Shown: piece after piece, positions 10,975 through 21,624 of the stretch | Position numbering within the stretch: position 1 is the stretch's first letter | Layout of the letters: the number at the start of each line of letters is the position of its first letter | Assembly (NCBI GenBank): GCA_933207985.1 | Contig: OW240921.1 | Coordinates: forward strand, 111,116,783-111,180,782 | Direction: 5' to 3' | Length of the DNA: 64,000 bases | Origin: Pelobates cultripes | Taxonomy: Eukaryota > Chordata > Amphibia > Anura > Pelobatidae | The notes under the pieces: model-generated | The model's input: only the letters and a program-made list of their open reading frames with translations | The model's database searches: none | Told to the model about the DNA's origin: nothing | Program-made: the position numbers and the translations under genes

Positions 10975-11480
10975 GTGAATGGAAACTAATGGAGTAAGGT
11001 ACCTATAGTCTCTAAAGAGACAATAAAAGCGCCTCACTCACCTGAACAGATACTTGAGTGCCTCAGACAAGGAGTGGGGATGCTTTCCTGTGGTCCAAAA
11101 AAGTGGAGGGAGCAGCTGTTTTTATTAGGGAATCGGAAGGCACAAGATGGTGCGTATAGGCCGCGATTGCTGGCACCGTGTGTGGCTGACCGCGACAGTA
11201 TCTGCAGTGGAACATAAGTCCCTCACAGAGTCAGCTGTGAAAACAAAAAAACAACAACTACTGGACAGGCTACAAGCCCCCCTACCAGATGGCATCAGAA
11301 ATGGCAGAAGATATTAGGAGAGACATACATACACTAAGGGATCACACAGACCGCCTCGAGCACAAAATGGAGGAATTAGCTGCAGACCATAACTCAATGG
11401 CAGACACACACAAGGCCTTGGAACTCTGAGTGGCAGCATCAGAGTTGAAACTAACAGACCTGGAGGATCACTCCAGGTGA
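10975..11480 (+). mobile_element. L1/Tx1-like LINE 5' UTR and ORF1 relic
   Basis: A segment with the organisation of a vertebrate L1-type 5' end: about 300 bases of leader, then the start of an ORF1 with coiled-coil character (see the pseudogene at 11289). The downstream sequence stops matching soon after, so ORF1 is truncated and ORF2 is absent. Confidence 0.55.
11289..11480 (+). pseudogene. ORF1p coiled-coil fragment of an L1-type LINE
   Basis: The frame from the ATG at 11289 reads MASEMAEDIRRDIHTLRDHT and continues with a heptad-like run containing DRLEHKMEELAADHN, KALEL, then a stop, then VAASELKLTDLEDHSR and another stop. The pattern of charged and leucine residues ending in a LEDRSRRNN-like motif is what L1/Tx1 ORF1 proteins show at the end of their coiled coil, just before the RNA-binding domain. 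Two in-frame TGA codons make it non-functional. ORF1p normally packages the LINE RNA as a trimer. Confidence 0.65.
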
Positions 11481-11875
11481 AACCGTATTTGGCCCATAAA
11501 AACTTTAAGAGATGATATGGTGGGAGTAAATTTTTATACTGTAAAGGAACATATTATGTGGGCTGCCTTCTCAGTACAAATCAGATTAATCAAATTCAAC
11601 TGTTCACTTATGGAAGTGATTGATGAGATGGATGTCAGTCAGTCCTGGAATAAGTTGGTCTCGCATAGGGCCTGGACTGTCCCACCAGGATACCGGGAAA
11701 CTTCCCAGTGAGCCACAGCACCTGGGGGCTGCGCAGCACTGATTCTAAAGAAATCGTGGCCACCGGTTGTATGAAGGTGCCACGCATTCCATAGTTACCA
11801 TTGGCTGGTGGCCGCAACTCCAGTAATGCATGTTGGTGCCGCTGGACCGGGTGGCCCCCTAGTCTTGCACACTCA

Positions 11876-12095
11876 CTGATACTAACAGCCGTGCAGCTGT
11901 CAGATAGCACAGGAGGACTGAGGGAGGGGGCAGAGCTGACTATCATGCTCCTTTGCGGTTCCCACAATTCCCAGCACAGCCACATCATAGAGTAGTGTTT
12001 ACTCTATGATATGGCCGTGCTGGGAATTGTGGGAAACCTGAAGGAGCATGATAGGTCTGCTCCCTCAGTACTCCTGTGCTGACAGACTGTCAGAC
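11876..12095. repeat. Foldback, arms about 100 bp
   Basis: The left arm (about 11880-11998) contains GCACAGGAG, GACTGAGGGAG, ATCATGCTCCTT, CCCACAATTCCCAGCAC and ATCATAGAGTA in order. The right arm (about 12000-12092) is its reverse complement, with almost no loop. No target duplication found. It directly precedes a long purine tract and may belong to one larger unidentified element. Confidence 0.8.
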
Positions 12096-12109
12096 AAGGT
12101 AAGTCTCAG

Positions 12110-12760
12110 GGGGTGGTGAAGAAGAGAAATGGACAGCGGGGAAGTGGGGAGAAAGAGACAGAGGGGCAAAAGAGAGACACAGGGGGGGAAGGGAGGAAGA
12201 GACAAAGGGGCAAGAGAGAGACACAGGGGAGGGGGAGAAAGACACAGAGAAGGAGAGAGAGACACAATGGGAGTGGGGAGAAAGAGACAGAGGAGTGAGA
12301 GAGACAGGGGAAGTGGGAACCAAGATGGGGGGAGAAAGACATGGGGAGAGGAGAAAGGGACAGAGGAGAAAGAGAGGGGGAGAAAGATACACAGAGGGGC
12401 TGCGGGAAAAAGAGGCACACATAGGGACTGAGGCAGAGACAAAGAGACACAACAAAGAGACATACAGAAGGGAAGGGGAACAAAGTGACACACAAGGTTT
12501 ATAGGGGGGCAAAGCTGGACTGGGAGGAAAAAGAGACACACAGAGAGACTGGAGTTAAAAAGAGACACACAGAGGGGATTTGGAAGGGGAGAAAGAGACA
12601 AAGGGGCCTGGGCTAAGACACACACAAAAGGGGCTGGGAGTAAAGAGACATACAGAGAGCAGGATAAGGATAAAAAGAGACACATGGGCTAAGATCAAGT
12701 AAAAGATACACACAAGGGGGGTTGTAGGAGACACAAAGGAGAAAAATTGGAGACAAGATA
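12110..12760. repeat. Purine-rich degenerate minisatellite
   Basis: About 650 bases of nearly pure A/G on the plus strand with recurring AGAGACACAGNGGG words, spaced roughly 25-45 bases apart. Long open frames on both strands (for example 12065-12685 minus) reflect this composition and lack any domain. The tract could form triplex or G-quadruplex structures. Confidence 0.85.
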
Positions 12761-12960
12761 CACTAACCAAGGTAAAAAAAATACACAAAAAAAAAAACGG
12801 CAAGTAATTCAAAAAGGGGTTAAGAGAAACACAGGAGAAGACATATTTTTTGTTTGTGTGTGTTCGAGGAGCTGCATTTTCACCTGTGTCTCCTGCTCTC
12901 CCTGTAACTCAGTTCTTCAGCACTGGAGTTTATGCTGAAGCGCTAATTGACAGGTGAGCG

Positions 12961-13268
12961 AAAGACCTCTTATTAAATAGATTTTCCTTCCAATATAATT
13001 GATGTGATTCTGTCACACACACACAACACAACACACACACATGTATTAATGTGTGTATTCATGTGTGTATTAGTAATATACAATGATGCCTATAATATCT
13101 AGAAATATATAAATATACATTTATATGTGCATTATACACACAGAAGTGTCATATATATATGTAACATATATGTAATGAGCACGTATTGATGCTGGGTGCA
13201 CACTCCAGCACATTAATATATTTAAAGTAAAGAGCGCACTCATAGGACTTCATAAATAAATAAACAAG
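12961..13268. repeat. CA/TA-rich spacer and repeat arm
   Basis: Contains a CACACACAACACAACACACA run near 13016-13040 and TA-rich stretches. The last part (about 13222-13262, with GAGCGCACTCATAGGACTTC) is the inverse of a segment at about 18688-18727 beyond the DIRS element. Confidence 0.6.
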
Positions 13269-13270
13269 AT

Positions 13271-13436
13271 AACTTCATTTCCTGGCTAATCATGGCAGCA
13301 TCACTTATGGGTAGCTCTGCCCCTAACCAGATCAGGATAGGATCAACCAATAAAAAAAGAGAGAAAGAGACACTGGAGGCATAAAAGGTCCCTCCTCCTT
13401 CCATACCTCAGTCTTTTTTCCTGTCCTTAACCAGAC
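13271..13436 (+). repeat. DIRS left inverted terminal repeat
   Basis: From TTTCCTGGCTAATCATGGCA to about the CCATACCTCAGTCT word. It is the inverse of the right terminal repeat with scattered differences. It includes a CCAAT-like word and a TATAAAA-like ATAAAAGG word (about 13381-13388), plausible as a promoter for the element. Confidence 0.85.
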
Positions 13437-14119
13437 AGACAGGTTTAATTTACAACCTTCCTTTAAAAAAAAAAAAGCCTCTCTGTGCCTGAAGGACCCA
13501 GTAAACAGCCTGTATGAGCAGGACTAACTGGGTCAGATTCAAAATAGAGTTTTGAATTTTCTTTCTGTCATAATAAGGAGTTCTGGAGACTATGGCTCCA
13601 TAGGGAGTTCTTCTATTCTACTTTTCTATCATCATGTTCTTACTGGATAAGTTTAAAATCGTGCATTCGGGAGTTTCTCCTATTTTACTTTTCTATCCTT
13701 TTGTGTAATTACTGGTTTCGTTTAAAATCATGCGTTCGGGAGTTAATCGTGCTCGCAGGTGGCTAAGCCCTCGTTCGTACGCTTCTTAGCGGCGTTCGTT
13801 TCCTTTTCTAAGGGATTCCCGCCTTAGCATTGGTTCGTTTATAGCCTTGTTCTCATGATTTGGCGCGAACGAATCTGAGAAAATTGAGCGAATGGCTCAG
13901 TGCTCTCCCGTTCATTCTGAGCATGCGCGAACTCTCTCTTTTAAACATACAGGTTTTTTCCATTCTGTTCTTAAAGAACGTATTCTTTCAGTACTGCCTG
14001 TGTGTTTTCTTTCTAGACTCAAGGTAAATATTTACGTTATTATTTCCTCTTTCTTAAAATTCTAAAGGAGTAAAAGGTGTCCTTAAGGCTCTAACTCAAC
14101 ACTTTTATTCCTTTTATAG

Positions 14120-14580
14120 ATGCCTTCTCCCTCTGCCTCTCGCCGTTCAGGTTCAAAGAAACATAGGTGAGCCAAAATTAGTATGTATATATGGGGATAT
14201 GGCCTTTTGATTTTTCCGCCCAAGCATGAGCCGGGATAGATCTCCAAGGAAATGCAAGGAACAGTCTAATCGCTGCTTGGCCTTCAATAGGGCAGCTCCA
14301 GAGAGTAAAAATTTATACCTAACTTATATGACAGAAGTGGCAGAAACAGCCCAGCAAAAGTTCTCCTCAAGAAGAACTAAAAACCTGGATAACCCAAGCC
14401 ATAGCTGAAGGTTTCAAGGCTTCTATTAAAAAAGTCACCTCCTCAAAACATCAAAGAACTGAATCCTCTTCTCCCTCACCTGAGTCTGAGCTGAAATTCT
14501 TGGAGGAAATCACAGACGAAGAGGAGAAGCAAAGGTCTACCTATGACAAGAAAGAATAAAGAGACTGGAAAACAAGATTC
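14120..14580 (+). pseudogene. DIRS gag-like ORF relic
   Basis: The ATG at 14120 opens MPSPSASRRSGSKKHR, a basic serine-rich start like those of amphibian and fish DIRS first ORFs, then hits a stop. The reading continues in another frame at 14226 (MSRDRSPRKCKEQSNRCLAF) and after a further frameshift as a stretch with TWITQAIAEGFKASIKKV and an acidic tail ending before 14560. A GTGAGC just after the first block could be an intron donor in the original element, but that is speculative. Gag would bind the element RNA. Confidence 0.6.
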
Positions 14581-14750
14581 TTGCAGTTCTTCCCAAACCT
14601 TCCATCACAGCCAAAGAATACATGAGCATTCTAGACTCACTAACTTTAACTATAGGGTTTGTCCACTGGCTGGAAAATTTTTAGCGGATTCCCTCAGCAG
14701 AACATGCATATTACCAGGCGAGTGGAGCCTGAATCCCAAGACATTTCAAG

Positions 14751-16749
14751 TAGGCATGTGCATTGGAAACATTTTTGGTTCGGTTCGGCATTCCGAAATT
14801 TGGAACTTCGGCAATTCAGCACTTTGACACTTTGGAACTTCAGCAACTTCGGCGCTTCGGAACTTTGACACTTCGGAACTTCAAAATTAACTCCCTAATT
14901 CCCACGGTTATCTACCAAATCTACCAAATTTACTATACCGCGAGTAGGGGCATGTCTAGTAAACAGTGAGCAACCAGTGGCTGCTCACTGTTAAAAAAAA
15001 AAATTGAAAAAAAAGGGTCCCCTTGCTTTTAAACGAAAGGGGGGCCTATTGCCCCCCCCGGCACAGACCTCTGAGTTGCAGGTGGGGGCCCTAAATTAGA
15101 ATAATGGGGGACCTAATGCCCCCCCAGCCCGGCTGGTGGGGGCCCTAAAGTAAAATAATTGGGGGTCCTATTGTCCCCCCCCAGGCCCCCACCCCTGAGC
15201 TGTGGGTGGGGGCCTTAAATTAAAATAAGGGGGGACCTAATGTCCTCCCCCTTGGCCCCCACCCCTGAGCAGTGGGTGGGGGCCCTAAATACTAATTAGG
15301 GGCCCTAATGTCCTCCCGCATGGCCCCACCCCTGAGCGGTGGGTGGGGGCCCTAAATTAGAACGAGGGGGGACCTAATGTCCTCCCCCCTGGCCCCCACC
15401 CCTAAACAGTGGGTGGGGGCCCTAAATACTAAGTAGGGGGGACCTAATGTTCTCCCCCTAGCCCCCATCCCTGAGCGGCGGGTGGGGGCCCTAAATAAAA
15501 AATGAACCACCCCACCCCAGGTGACTAGGGGTCCCCAAACCCCTAGTCACTCCCCTCCCCCAAAAAAATAACCTACCCCCCTCACACTAAAAATAATGAG
15601 GGGGAACCATTTAACTAAGTACCTGTAAAAAAATAAAATAAAACTTAATTTTGATGTTTTCTTTCTTCTAAAATCTTCTTTTTTCAGCCCCAAAAAAGGC
15701 CAAATAAAAAGCCATAATAACCGATGCACTTTAAAAAAAAAAAATAATCCATCTTCACCCATGGAGGGCTTCGCGCAGACTGAGCTCTGCAGGGCGGAGG
15801 AAGCCTTGCCCCGCCCTGCAATTAGGCTCAGAGCACTCTGATTGGTGGGTTTAAGCCATCCAATCAGAGTGTTCTGACAGGTAAATGAAGAGACTGACAG
15901 GTAAGTCTCTACATTTACCTGTCACAGCACTCTGATTGGTTGGCTTGAAATCCACCACTCAGAGTGCTCTGTGTCATTTTACACAGCATGGGAAAGTTCT
16001 TTGGAATTTTCCCACGCTGTGTAATTTGACTCATAACTCTCTGATTGGTGGATTAACGGGTGCGGGCCAGGGAGGGCAATAGGTCCCCCCCTTCAGGTTA
16101 GAAGCTCCCACTCGCGTGGCACGGGTGGGGGCTTGGGAGGGGGGGGACGTGTTTTTTTTTTTTTATTATTACAGTGAGCAGCCACTGTTTAATAGACATA
16201 CCCCTACTCGCGGTATAGCGAGTAGGGGCATAATTTATTAATACTAAGAAATCTTTACTTAGTATTAGTAAATTTGGCTGAAAGACCAATTCAAATCTTT
16301 CAGCATTTTAGTAGATAGCTTCCTAATACCATGGGAATTAGGGAGTTATCTACTTATTCATTCCTGTCATTACATTGACTGGCTAAGTAACTTACATTTT
16401 ATATGAATGTATGTTATTTGATTGTTTTAAGTTTTGCAAATGCTTACAGCTGAATCCTGGCTATGTTTGTTTTTTTATTTAAACTTGTATACAGTGTAAC
16501 ATTCTTCTTCTTCCACTGGGTAAGTATATTAGTACTTAGGCAATACTGTGCTTCGCAACTTCGGCACTTCGACTCTTCGGAACTTCGGCACTTCGGCAAT
16601 TTGACACTTCAGAAATTCTGTATTTTCGGAACTTCGGGACCTCAGCAATTTGGCACTTCGGCTATTCGGACATTCGGAAGTACCCGAATGTCCGAATTGC
16701 CCGAAATTAGTCCAAATTCATATTCAGACCAAAACAAATTGCACGTCTA
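14751..16749. mobile_element. hAT-like element inserted in the DIRS RNase H region
   Basis: The outer 8 bases are ATTTCAAG (14743-14750) and GTTTCAAG (16750-16757), seven of eight identical, as expected for a hAT duplication that has aged. The ends are inverted: TAGGCATGTGC at the left and TAGACGTGC reading in from the right. Long inverted sub-ends follow, both with TCGGAACTTCGGC-type words and an inverted block with CTCCCTAATTCCCA and CCGCGAGTAGGGGCATG. No transposase. The middle has a G/C minisatellite and several hairpins (for example CACTCTGATTGG near 15835-15960). Confidence 0.85.
15075..15500. repeat. G/C minisatellite, about 69-bp unit, about 7 copies
   Basis: The repeated word GGTGGGGGCCCTAAA recurs at about 15083, 15134, 15204, 15274, 15341, 15410 and 15479. 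Each unit also has GACCTAATGTCCTCCCCC and GGCCCCCACCCCTGAGC. The same unit, inverted, appears at 61540-61760 next to the assembly gap. Confidence 0.9.
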
Positions 16750-17127
16750 GTTTCAAGTTCTGAGGAAGAGGTGGGGCATACCCCAGATAGACTTAATAGC
16801 CAACAGTAAGAATGCTCAGGTGACAAACTATGTTTCCCTCTCCAAGGACCTTCAAGCACTGGGACAAGATGCCCTTTCTCAACCTTGGATATTCAATCTG
16901 GGGAATGTTTTCCCTCCCCTGCCTCTGATTTTCCAGGTACTGAAGGAAATATGGAAGGAAGGAAAAAAGGTGATAGCTATTATCCCGATCTGGCCCAGGT
17001 GGCCTTGGTATCCCCTTCTCCCAAGAATGTCCATGACCCGTTCATGGTTGCTTCCAATCTCCTTGGACCTTCTAATCCAGGGTCCAGCAAGTCACCCCAA
17101 CCCATCCAGCTGCAACCTGGGGGCCTG

Positions 17128-18166
17128 GATATTGAAAGGAGATCCCTCCTTAACCAGGGCCTATCAGAAGCAGTGATTGGAACTCTTCTAAAAGCAAGGA
17201 AACAGTCTACTTCCTCTTGCTATTACAGAATTTGGGAAACCTTTCAGCAATGGGCAAAAGCTAAATCATTTGAATCTCAACACCCTACTCACTTCCATAT
17301 TCTTGAATTTCTACAGGCAGGCCTAGACAAAAGTCTCAGCACATTGAAGGTGCAGTCCTCAGCTTTATCTGCCCTTTGTAATACTTCATGGGCATCTCAC
17401 CCTCTCATCTCGAGATTCTTTAAAGCTGCTATGCGTTTAGGCCCTCCAGCCAGAAACACGGCTCCCCCATCGGATTTACCAATGGTCCTGAATGCCTTAA
17501 TAGAATATCCCTTTACAGCGCTACAGGATATCTCAATGCAACGTTTCACTTATAAGACTGTGTTCCTGGTGGCTATATCCACAGCCAAGCGAATTTCGGA
17601 GCTCCAGGCATTTTCTAGTGATGATTCACATACTCTTGTTTTTCCATGATAGAGTGATCCTAAAACCTAGAGAAGACTTTCTTCCAAATGTAGTATCTAG
17701 GTTTCATCTGCTCCAGGAAGTGACTCTCCCTTCCTTCTGTTCCTCCCCATCTTCTCCAGAAGAAGAAAAATACCAGGAACTAGATGTGAAAGAACATATA
17801 ATCAAGTACTTGTCTTTAACTTCTGGCTTCAGAAAAGCCAGTAAATCATTTGTGCTACCTTCTGGACTTCGTAAAGGAGAAGCAGCCTAACCCTCTACTT
17901 TAAGGAGATGGATAGTTTCTGTTATAACAGATGCCTACCTACGGAACAAGTTAACTCCTCCATCCAAGATTAGAGCTCACTCTACCAGATCCCTGGCTAC
18001 ATCTTGGGCTAATTGGGCAGAGGTTCCTCCAGATGACATATGTGGGGCAGCTACTTGGTCCACTCCTACTACCTTTATAAGACACTACCAACTGAACCTT
18101 CATTCTTTGACTACTTCCTTTGGGAAGGTAGTTTTGTCGGCTGTTAATTTGCATAATAAAAATTAG
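17128..18166 (+). pseudogene. DIRS tyrosine recombinase (decayed)
   Basis: The frame starting near GLDIERRSLLNQGLSEAVI gives an N-terminal core-binding-like region (SCYYRIWETFQQWAKAK, then LEFLQAGLDKSLSTLKVQ) and the catalytic region with the first arginine in AKRISELQAF (about 17585-17614). After a frameshift near 17640 it continues as DRVILKP, has a TAA at 17888-17890 in place of a sense codon, then reads HSTRSLATSWANWAEV (the H-x-x-R pair) and FIRHYQL with the expected nucleophilic tyrosine, ending TAG at 18164-18166. The enzyme would integrate the circular cDNA. The R, H-x-x-R and Y residues are all still present. Confidence 0.85.
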
Positions 18167-18235
18167 ATATCCTTTGCAGCAATTAGAGTTTTGTGTCAAT
18201 TATATTTTTATTGTTTTCCCTCCCTTTCATGTATC

Positions 18236-18345
18236 AGCTTTGGTATTACCCATAAGTGATGGGGCCATTAGCCAGGAATAAGGAAAATTAAATTACATAC
18301 TTACCTAGTAATTTTCTTTTCCTGGCTATTTATCATGGCAGTATC
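18236..18345. repeat. DIRS internal complementary region
   Basis: The first half (ACCCATAAGTGATGGGGCC, TTAGCCAGGAA) is the inverse of the start of the left terminal repeat. The second half (AGGAAAATTAAATTACATAC, TTTTCCTGGCTATTTATCAT) is the inverse of the far right end (about 18480-18552). This region is thought to template circle closure in DIRS replication. Confidence 0.8.
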
Positions 18346-18552
18346 ATTCTCCCACTGTTCTTTTCTTTTTAACTAGACTGAGGTATGGAAGGAGGACGGA
18401 CCTTTTATGCCTCCAGTCTCTTTCTCTGTTTTTTTATTGGTTGGTCCTGTCCTGATCTGGTCAGGGGCAGAGCTACCCATAAGTGATGCTGCCATGGTAA
18501 ATATCCAGGAAAAGAAATGACTAAATAAGTATGTAATTTAATTTTCCTTATT
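18346..18552 (+). repeat. DIRS right inverted terminal repeat
   Basis: The inverse of the left terminal repeat. It contains GACTGAGGTATGGAAGGAGG, GGACCTTTTATGCCTCCAGT and GCAGAGCTACCCATAAGTGA and ends near TAATTTAATTTTCCTTA, extending beyond the matched left end. Confidence 0.85.
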
Positions 18553-18559
18553 TTTACAG

Positions 18560-20230
18560 CTGTAAAACAGCAAACATTCACCATTTCAGTCCCATTAGCA
18601 AATTTTCCTTAATATTTCAAGGTAGTTGGACTGAAACATTGATTATATGTAAATGCACGTCTCCTTAAAATTAAGCCATTCTTTTGTTTATTTTGAAGCC
18701 CTATGAGTGCTTTCTTTCGTTAGAGTAATAGTTTTCAATTTTAAGTTATCTTTTCCACACTATGCTGGGGCGACACATCATTGGGCTGGTATAGAATTTT
18801 TACCAGGGCTGCTTTTAGTTCCCAGTCCGGTCCTGGTCTTGTAGGTAGTTTCCCAGGTGCTACACACAAAATGCCATGGGACTTATGGCACAAATATGTC
18901 TATAGTAGACTCACAAGATATGGTAGCCTTTTATGTTGAACTAAATTTCAGATGCTACTGGGGAACTGGCATCAAGATTGGTTAGGGGAACAGCTGCCTT
19001 GCTCGCAGTTCAATGTTGTTGATTGTTGTTGTTGAATTTGTAAATATTAATGGGAATTTAATTATACTGTCCTCAAAGGAGAATTGCTAATGGAAGGATC
19101 CCAAGATGCTTTCTTGAGGCTCACTCTTTGGTTGGCTGTCGGGGTGACAGAAGATGTTCATGGTCACTAAACTTGTGCAGTGACATAACATAATTGTACT
19201 GCTATTAGCGGCCCTGTGTGCCCACATGGATTGTAGCATATTATACAGTCATGCATTCATCCTGGTTTGAGAACGTTCTATACATGTGATACTGCCCTCG
19301 TCAAGTTCTCCATAGCCATAAGGGAGAAATAGAGTGGGGTGCAGGTCAGAGTCAGTTGCTATAGGAATATCGGTCCTGCATGTCCACAAAACTATGATTG
19401 TCATCAAGATCCTCTACATTGTTTATGTAAGGCTATTTGCATTTGATGGAAAAATTTATAAAATATAAGTTCTAAAATAAAAAAGTAGAGTAAGAGCAGA
19501 TTCATACTCCATAAAGAACTGATATAAATAAACAAGTCATATGGAACGATTAAACTGTAAAAACAGCAAAACTAGATTTACTAAAAAAAAAATCAGATTG
19601 TCACAGCAGAGGATTTACCATGGATTCACTTCGAAATCAAATCTCAGATGTCTTTAATGTATGCAAAATGCAGGGCGAAATAATCAGAAACGTAAAATAA
19701 TCAGAAACAAAAAAAATCACTTACATTTCTCTTCTAAATAACTGTCTTGAAAAAATAAACACAATGTAGGTTAAATAGTGATAATCAAGAAAATTATACT
19801 AATCCCAAATGCGTAGAGGATTAGTGATCAATGTGAATTTATCTGAGCATTAAGATAGCCAGGACCCAGTGAGTTCAATGCATATTTACCATTTGAGGTG
19901 CAGTTACTTTGTACAATAAAGAAATACACAATGGGTTTGTTATGTTTTATCTTTTATGTTTTATTTTTATTGTATTCAGGTATATACATTGAAGAATTAT
20001 TTTAAGTATATATGTTTTTACTTACTTTCACTTCGATGATAGTCTAGAGATTACTAGAGATTAATACACTGGAAGTGTTTACAATATCTTGTGATAGACG
20101 CAAGGCTTCCCTTAACAAAAACAACAGAACTAAAAATAAAGCCTCTGTTTTTTGGATAAGAAATAACTCGAAGTATCAATACTCCAATATAATCGATGTT
20201 CCCAGTTTAGGTATTACCCCTAACGAAACT
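18560..20230. other. No gene seen; repeat arm at the start
   Basis: At 18688-18727 a segment with GAAGCCCTATGAGTGCTTTC is the inverse of the sequence just left of the DIRS element. The rest is AT-rich with no recognised repeat or coding signal. Confidence 0.45.
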
Positions 20231-20238
20231 GTCTCAAG

Positions 20239-20628
20239 TAGTGATGTCCCGAACGGTTTGCCGAACGGTTCGCAAACGGTTCGCCGCGGACTCATCATTG
20301 AGTAAACTTTGACCCTGTACCTCACAGTCAGCAGACACATTCCAGGCAATCAGCAGCAGACCCTCCCTCCCAGACCCTCCCACCTCCTGGACAGCTCACT
20401 AAGAATGTAGCTTCACAATGAATGTAAAATGGATGCTGTCCAGGAGGTGGGAGGGTCTGGGAGGGAGGGTCTGCTGCTGATTGGCTGGAATGTGTCTGCT
20501 GACTGTGAGGAACAGGGTCAAAGTTTACTCAATGATGAGTCCGTGGCGAACCGTTCGTGGCGAACCGTTCGCGAACCGTTCGCGAACCGTTCGGCGAACC
20601 GTTCGGCGAACCGTTCGGGACATCACTA
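20239..20628. mobile_element. hAT-like hairpin MITE with perfect 8-bp duplication
   Basis: Flanked by GTCTCAAG at 20231-20238 and 20629-20636. The ends are TAGTGATGTCCCGAACGGTT and its inverse. The whole element is a near-complete palindrome: arms contain CTCATCATTGAGTAAACTTT, GTCAGCAGACACATTCCA and CAGACCCTCCCACCTCCTGG. The right sub-end has about six tandem GCGAACCGTTCG-type words, the left only about three. No ORF. Confidence 0.93.
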
Positions 20629-20639
20629 GTCTCAAGCAT

Positions 20640-21620
20640 TCTAAAACTCAAATGTGGTGACACAGAGATCTCATGCAACGTCTTGCTACTCTTAGTTACC
20701 TAATGCATTGTGCACTGACGACAAAATGATTTTTTTTTAACATATTTAACACTGGCAATCCGGAACAGAGTTCTAGACTGCCAACGTTGCATGTGCCGGG
20801 GTGCTCAGCGCAAAAATGCATATTTGTCTGTATGTGCAGAGTTTCAAGCAGAAACGCTGAACGTACAGATTCCTTGATAAATAACCACTACTAAAAGCAG
20901 GAAAGTACATGGAGGTTGGAGTAACCCTTTAGTTATTGTTGATATTTGTGCTGGTAAGATTGTTAACGCTCGGCACCAGGGTTGTCTACAGTAGACTTGT
21001 GGACAGCGCCAAAAATTCAGTTCTGCCAAATCATTTTTTCCAAAGATCAAACATTTTTTGGGACACCCGAATTCTGTCTGGATTTCAGATCAGCCCGGCT
21101 GCGTGTTGCTACGGGAACTGAATCAGAAGAACAAACAAAAAAAACTGTGAAAATGGGCAATCAGTGTGGGGAAAAATATATACACAATAAAGTATAATGT
21201 ATATATTTTGCAGTAGACTGAAAACAGCATTTTCACGCCATTTGGTTCACAGATAAAAAAAAAGTAATCATTAGAGAGAAAAAGAGGAGGAGCAATACAA
21301 AAATAAAAATCGAATGTTTTTTAAATTATCTACAGATAAATATAGATTTTTTTACAACTCCTCTAATTCAAACTTCTTACTTTATCTGTGAAGAAAATCA
21401 ACATTTTGTGACTGTCCCCAGCCATTAATCTTCTTTTTCCCCATGAACCATCTCTTTTATTTGGAGTCACAGGCAGCATTTAGCATATCGACCCTCCCCC
21501 ACCGAACATGTTCGGCATTGCGTGATTCTGTTAGTCTGTAATTTGGGTATATTTTGGAATTCAGCCGAATACCTAATCAGCCCAAATCTAGAAGTACCTC
21601 TCCCCACATTCCACTCTCTT
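20640..21620. other. No gene seen
   Basis: No recognised coding or repeat feature. A decayed fragment with GTGCCGGGGTGCTCAGC near 20790 may come from an older repeat. Confidence 0.4.
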
Positions 21621-21624
21621 CGAG

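Larger units (their letters stand above)
14640..17176 (+). pseudogene. DIRS RT-RNase H C-terminal relic, split by an insertion
   Basis: The part before the insertion contains the words GKFLADSLSR and GEWSLNP (about 14673-14740). After the insertion the frame resumes at 16772 with WGIPQIDLIANSKN, then ALGQDALSQPWIFNLG, FPPLPLIFQVLKEIW and IIPIWPRWPWYPLL, ending at a TGA at 17174-17176. These are the conserved blocks at the end of the RNase H and following domain of DIRS/Ngaro polyproteins. Everything upstream, including the RT catalytic box, is missing: gag-like sequence runs directly into this fragment near 14,600-14,650, marking an internal deletion. Confidence 0.75.
13270..18552 (+). mobile_element. 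DIRS-type tyrosine-recombinase retrotransposon, defective
   Basis: Inverted terminal repeats lie at about 13271-13436 and 18346-18552 (shared words TCACTTATGGGTAGCTCTGC, GGCATAAAAGGTCC and CCATACCTCAGTCT). An internal complementary region at about 18236-18345 matches both outer ends. The coding order is a gag-like relic, the end of an RT-RNase H ORF, then a tyrosine recombinase. This is the architecture of DIRS elements, which integrate through a circular intermediate by a recombinase and make no target duplication. The RT core is deleted, the recombinase has a frameshift and a stop, and a hAT-like element sits inside. Confidence 0.9.

Noticed and set aside
12065..12685. 206-codon open frame, minus strand
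   Set aside because: It lies wholly in a purine-rich tandem tract; overlapping frames are also open and the protein is Ser/Pro/Leu/Cys low complexity with no domain.
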